A DNA stretch of 33,937 bases. It comes from Candidatus Faecalibacterium intestinigallinarum. Lineage in GTDB: Bacteria; Bacillota; Clostridia; Oscillospirales; Ruminococcaceae. Position numbers and translations under genes: made by a program. The stretch lies in NCBI GenBank assembly GCA_019113345.1, contig DXHQ01000080.1, positions 1-33,937 on the forward strand, in the 5' to 3' direction. Within the stretch, counting starts at the first letter, position 1; each line of letters begins with the position of its first letter. Positions 30,714 through 33,937 of the stretch are shown here, in pieces. The notes under the pieces were generated by a model. The model made no database searches. It had not been told where the DNA came from and worked only from the letters and a program-made list of their open reading frames with translations.

Positions 30714-31505
30714 ATGAGCATCCTGAGCGACCTTTTCAAGCGGGAGGACCGGCTTGGCCCCGGCGTCGCCCCCGACGAGCCCCGCAAAAAGGGGCTGCGC
30801 CGCCTGTGGGAGGTCTGCACCCGGGACCTCGGCAGCTTCTTCTGGGCGGGGCTGCTGGCCCTTGCCGGGCTGGCGGCGTGGTACTTCCTGACGGTTTTTG
30901 CCCTGCTGAGCCGCTCGCTGGCGCTGGTGGCGGCGGCCGGGGCGGCGGGCGGCCTTGCCGCCGCACCGGAGCTCTGCGCCCTGACCGACCTGATCCTGCG
31001 GGGGCTGCGGGACGAGCCCTTTTACTTCTGGCGCGCCTGGCGCAAAGCCTGGCGGAGCAGCCTGCCCGCCTGCCTTGCGCCGGGCGCGGCGCTGGGGGCC
31101 GCCGCCGCGCTGGACGTCTTTGCGGCGCAGCTCGCCTTGGAAGGGAGCGCCGCCGGCGGGACGCTCTGGGGCGTCATCCTGGGCATGGCGCTGCTGGCGG
31201 GCTTTGCGCCCTACCTCTGCGCGCAGATGGTCCTGTTTGAGCAGCCCCTCGGCCGCAGCTTGAAGAACAGCCTGCTGCTCTTCCTCGCCGGGCTGCCCCG
31301 CAGCCTCGGCGCGGCGGCCATCCTGCTGGGCTACGCGGCGGCCATCGCGCTGTTTGCGCCGCTGGCTTACCTCCTACTGATCCTGGGCAACGTCTGGCTG
31401 CCCCTGGCCGCCGCCCTGCTGGCGGTCTACCGGCCGATGGAGCAGGCCCTCGACCTCGAAAAGCAGGTCCGGGCCGTGCAGGAGGAGCGCCGGGGCAGGC
31501 AGTGA
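30714..31505 (+). CDS. YesL-like (DUF624-type) integral membrane protein
   Basis: A 263-residue membrane protein with about six hydrophobic segments and charged ends; a central FYFWRAWRKAWRSS segment resembles the basic loop of YesL/DUF624 proteins. Members are nearly always encoded with YesM/YesN and LplABC genes, and their function is not known. The N-terminus (SILSDLFKREDRLG) is not a perfect family match. It begins 30 bp after the GH106-like gene with AGGAAGGAGAG and is the last gene of the operon before a strong terminator. Confidence 0.65.
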   Translation: MSILSDLFKREDRLGPGVAPDEPRKKGLRRLWEVCTRDLGSFFWAGLLALAGLAAWYFLTVFALLSRSLALVAAAGAAGGLAAAPELCALTDLILRGLRDEPFYFWRAWRKAWRSSLPACLAPGAALGAAAALDVFAAQLALEGSAAGGTLWGVILGMALLAGFAPYLCAQMVLFEQPLGRSLKNSLLLFLAGLPRSLGAAAILLGYAAAIALFAPLAYLLLILGNVWLPLAAALLAVYRPMEQALDLEKQVRAVQEERRGRQ

Positions 31506-31591
31506 CGGATCGCCTCCGAGGACAAAAAGAAAGACGCACCCCACAGGGCGCGCCTCGTCTGAAAAAAGTCGTTGACGGTTGTTATATAGAG

Positions 31592-31625
31592 CAGGGCGTT
31601 CCCCGGCGGGAGCGCCCTGTTTTTC
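31592..31625 (+). terminator. Terminator of the importer/GH106 operon
   Basis: CAGGGCG (31592-31598) and CGCCCTG (31613-31619) with additional pairing, followed by TTTTTC. The remaining gap (31626-31760) shows no gene. Confidence 0.88.
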
Positions 31626-31760
31626 TTTGGCTGTGAGTCTGGCCTGTTCCGCCTGCCAGGCGGGGCGGGTTTTGGAAAAATACTGCGAAAGAAATAAAAC
31701 GACAATGCGATTTATTTTTGTTGCTGTAGGCGGGAGGGCGCGTGGGGCGGAAAATTTTCA

Positions 31761-33632
31761 CTAGCGGGAACGTCCTCTCATTGTGCTGCATCGTGCTGCA
31801 TCTCCTTTGGCCTGCTGCGTCTGGCGCAGCAGCTGCATGAACTCCTCGCCGGTGATGGTCTCCTTCTCGTAGAGGTAGTCGGACAGCTTGTCCAGGGCGG
31901 CGCGGTTTTCTTCCAGCAGGCGGCGGGCCTTGGCGTGCTGGGCGCGCACCAGCTCCACCACCTCGCGGTCGATCCGCTGCTGGGTCTCGGCCGAGCAGGC
32001 CAGCGAGGCGTCCCCGCCCAGGTACTGGTTGGTGACCGTCTCAAAGGCCACCATGTCAAAGTCGTCGCTCATGCCGTAGCGGGCGATTATGGCCCGGGCG
32101 AGCTTGGTCGCCTGCTCGATGTCGTTGGCCGCGCCGGTGGTGATCTGCCCAAAGACCACCTCCTCGGCCGCGCGGCCGCCGGTCAGGGTGGCGATCTTGT
32201 TTTCCAGCTCCTGGCGGGTCAGCAGGTTCTTGTCGGCGGTGTCCACCTGCATGGTGTAGCCCAGCGCCCCCGAGGTGCGGGGGATGATGGTGATCTTCTG
32301 CACCGGGGCCGAGTCGGTCTGCAGGGCCGCCACCAGGGCGTGGCCGATCTCGTGGCAGGCCACCACCCGCTTTTCCTGGTCGGAGAGGATGGCGTTCTTT
32401 TTCTGGTAGCCGGCCAGGACCACCTCGATGCTCTCCTCAAGGTCCGCCTCGGTGACGACGCTGCGCCCCGCCCGCACCGCCCGCAAGGCGGCTTCGTTGA
32501 TGATGTTGGCCAGCTCGGCGCCCGAGGTGCCGGCCGCCATCCGGGCGATGGTGTGGAAGTCGACGTCGGGGGCCGTCTTGATCTTGCGGGCGTGCACCTG
32601 CAAAATGGCCTCCCGGCCGGCCAGGTCGGGCAGCTCCACCGGCACCCGCCGGTCAAACCGGCCCGGTCGGGTCAGGGCGGGGTCAAGGGATTCGGGGCGG
32701 TTGGTGGCCGCCAGGATGATGACGCCGTTGTTGCTCTCAAAGCCGTCCATCTCGGTCAACAGCTGGTTGAGGGTCTGCTCCCGCTCGTCGTTGCCGCCCA
32801 TGCCGGAGCCGGCCGAGCGCTTTTGGCCGATGGCGTCGATCTCGTCGATAAAGACGATGCAGGGCGCTTTTTCCTTGGCCTGCCGGAACAGGTCGCGCAC
32901 CTTGGACGCGCCCATGCCCACAAACATCTCGACGAACTCAGACCCCGACATCGAGAAGAAGGGCACGTTCGCCTCGCCGGCGACGGCCTTGGCCAGCATG
33001 GTCTTGCCGGTGCCCGGAGGGCCGACCAGCAACACGCCTTTTGGCATCGAAGCGCCGACGTCGGTGTACTTTTTGGGGTTGTGCAGGTAGTCGACGATCT
33101 CGGCCAGGTTCTCTTTGGCCTCGTCCTCGCCGGCGACGTCCGAAAAGCGGATGCCGTTCGAGGACTGGACGTAGACCCGGGCGTTGGATTTGCCCATCCC
33201 GAAGGACAGGCTGTTCTTGCCGCCCATCTGCTCCATCAGCTTGCGGCTCATGTACTGCCCCAGCCCGATGAAGATGGCCAGCGGCAGCACAAAGAAGAGC
33301 AGGAAGCTCAAAATGGGCGATCCCTCGTCGCTGACGCTGCCGAAGGCCGCGCCCGCGTCGTGCAGCCGCTCGGCCAGGGTGGGGTCGTACATGGCGCCGG
33401 TCTGGTAGAGGTGGGCGTTGTCCTTATCGGTGAAGGTAATCTCGTCGCCCGAAATCTCCACCACGCCGATGTTCTCCTCCTCGATCATATCCATAAAGGT
33501 GCCGTAGTCCACCTCGTCGATCCGTGGCCGCATCAGCAAGGGCGAGACGATCAGGTTGAGCAGGGCCAGCACGGCCAGCACCAGGACGTAATAGAAGATC
33601 AGAGGTCTTTTGGGGGGTTTGACTTCCTTCAT
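31761..33632 (-). CDS. ftsH: ATP-dependent zinc metalloprotease FtsH
   Basis: A 623-residue membrane protease. Membrane segments are near residues 11-34 and 107-126, with the small external domain between. The AAA module has Walker A GPPGTGKT (204-211), Walker B FIDEID (261-266), and a second region of homology with [10 protein letters not shown] and RPGRFDRR. The zinc site is HEIGH (427-431), the third ligand probably the Asp in [12 protein letters not shown]. It degrades misfolded membrane and regulatory proteins. The start ATG 33630-33632 has GAGGAGG upstream. It faces the importer operon tail to tail and is unrelated to pectin use. The leader holds overlapping palindromes. Confidence 0.98.
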   Translation of the reverse strand: MKEVKPPKRPLIFYYVLVLAVLALLNLIVSPLLMRPRIDEVDYGTFMDMIEEENIGVVEISGDEITFTDKDNAHLYQTGAMYDPTLAERLHDAGAAFGSVSDEGSPILSFLLFFVLPLAIFIGLGQYMSRKLMEQMGGKNSLSFGMGKSNARVYVQSSNGIRFSDVAGEDEAKENLAEIVDYLHNPKKYTDVGASMPKGVLLVGPPGTGKTMLAKAVAGEANVPFFSMSGSEFVEMFVGMGASKVRDLFRQAKEKAPCIVFIDEIDAIGQKRSAGSGMGGNDEREQTLNQLLTEMDGFESNNGVIILAATNRPESLDPALTRPGRFDRRVPVELPDLAGREAILQVHARKIKTAPDVDFHTIARMAAGTSGAELANIINEAALRAVRAGRSVVTEADLEESIEVVLAGYQKKNAILSDQEKRVVACHEIGHALVAALQTDSAPVQKITIIPRTSGALGYTMQVDTADKNLLTRQELENKIATLTGGRAAEEVVFGQITTGAANDIEQATKLARAIIARYGMSDDFDMVAFETVTNQYLGGDASLACSAETQQRIDREVVELVRAQHAKARRLLEENRAALDKLSDYLYEKETITGEEFMQLLRQTQQAKGDAARCSTMRGRSR

Positions 33633-33662
33633 AGCGGTCTCCTCCTCGGTTTGTTTCGGGAT

Positions 33663-33683
33663 GCGTACTGTACGCTATCGTAC
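33663..33683. promoter_or_regulatory. Overlapping palindromes in the ftsH leader
   Basis: GCGTAC-T-GTACGC (33663-33675) is a perfect palindrome overlapping GTACG-CTAT-CGTAC (33670-33683). They lie about 30-50 bp before the ftsH start and may be a repressor site. TATACT on the minus strand (33701-33706) is a possible -10. Confidence 0.4.
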
Positions 33684-33750
33684 AATTCACTTACGCCCCC
33701 AGTATACCCCCGACATACGGCACCGGCGTGACCAAATTGTTAAGTTTGTG

Positions 33751-33804
33751 AAAACTCCAAAACCTCCGAAAACTCCAAACCCTCCGAAAACGCCGAAAAC
33801 TCCA
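33751..33804. repeat. Tandem 9-bp repeat, six copies
   Basis: Six consecutive 9-mers begin AAAACTCCA, AAACCTCCG, AAAACTCCA, AACCCTCCG, AAAACGCCG, AAAACTCCA. They form three near-identical 18-bp pairs. No gene is supported here. Confidence 0.85.
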
Positions 33805-33863
33805 ATCTTATACACCCCTTCCGGCCCGGAGGGGGTGTAACTTTTTGGAGAAATTGGAGTTTT
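33796..33863. other. Nested hairpin next to the 9-bp repeat
   Basis: AAAACTCCAAT (33796-33806, the last repeat unit) pairs with ATTGGAGTTTT (33853-33863). Inside it TACACCCC (33811-33818) pairs with GGGGTGTA (33832-33839). The inner stem plus T-rich flank may serve as a terminator on the plus strand. Confidence 0.6.
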
Positions 33864-33884
33864 TGGCAGGTCTCAGTGTAAGGC

Positions 33885-33913
33885 TTGTCCTTTTTGGCAG
33901 ATTGTGGTATGCT
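33885..33913 (+). promoter_or_regulatory. Probable promoter for a gene beyond the window
   Basis: TTGTCC (33885-33890) and TATGCT (33908-33913) have a 17-bp spacer and point out of the window, divergent from ftsH. TTTTTGGCAG occurs twice nearby (33860-33869 region and 33891-33900). Confidence 0.5.
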
Positions 33914-33937
33914 ATCTGTGAGAGTGCTGTCGGCAAG

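Noticed and set aside
31670-31700. Promoter-like TTGGAA-17-TAAAAC on the plus strand
   Set aside because: It points into the antisense strand of ftsH and the -10 is poor; probably chance in a short AT-rich stretch.
33751-33804. CRISPR-like array beside ftsH
   Set aside because: The units are contiguous 9-mers without spacers, so it is a simple tandem repeat.
33610-33840. Plus-strand open frame encoding a Lys-Thr-Pro-rich tail
   Set aside because: The frame is produced by the 9-bp repeat, begins opposite the ftsH start and has no ribosome site.

Overview
The window looks like chromosome of a high-GC gut Firmicute of the class Clostridia. Gene content and style suggest the Oscillospirales / Faecalibacterium-Gemmiger-Subdoligranulum side, but this is an inference from protein style, not a measured placement. 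Supporting signs are consensus sigma-A type promoters, strong AGGAGG ribosome sites, a YesN/YesM-type two-component pair, LplB/LplC-type sugar ABC permeases and an ECF transporter S component.

The theme is pectin and hexuronate use. On the left (1330-5244, minus strand) lie an SDR dehydrogenase, kduI, kdgK and an eda-type aldolase fused to a VOC domain: the route from 5-keto-4-deoxyuronate to KDG, KDPG, pyruvate and glyceraldehyde-3-phosphate. At 8160-13261 (plus strand) lie a FadR-type GntR regulator, uxuA, a uxuB-like reductase and a second copy of the SDR: the D-fructuronate to D-mannonate to KDG route. On the right (18676-31505) lie a GH105-type unsaturated rhamnogalacturonyl hydrolase, a GH28 polygalacturonase-like enzyme, a YesN/YesM-type pair, a complete oligosaccharide ABC importer without its ATPase, a GH106-like protein and a YesL-like membrane protein. 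Pectic oligomers would be imported by the ABC system, cut inside the cell by the GH enzymes, and the unsaturated uronate and galacturonate fed into the left-hand genes.

Other genes are interspersed. At 1-138 is the end of an aldose-1-epimerase-like gene. At 210-1110 is a lower-GC toxin-antitoxin pair (RelB/DinJ-type antitoxin plus zeta-type toxin) with a perfect consensus promoter. At 5429-7176 are two overlapping Cof-type HAD phosphatases, divergent from a PAP2-like membrane protein. At 13357-17919 are an AGCS amino-acid symporter, an ECF S component divergent from a MocR/PdxR-type regulator, and an LCP-like membrane protein whose gene overlaps the regulator tail to tail. A small 68-residue gene, tRNA-Leu(CAG) and, at the right end, ftsH complete the list.

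The least explained elements are: (i) two copies of a ~180-bp intergenic element flanking the uxuB-like gene, with three hairpins whose arms change together between the copies; (ii) the MocR-type regulator, which carries Arg where the PLP-binding Lys belongs; (iii) a 9-bp tandem repeat and nested hairpin beside ftsH; (iv) back-to-back promoters sharing one palindromic -35 element; and (v) candidate GntR operators in the uronate promoters.
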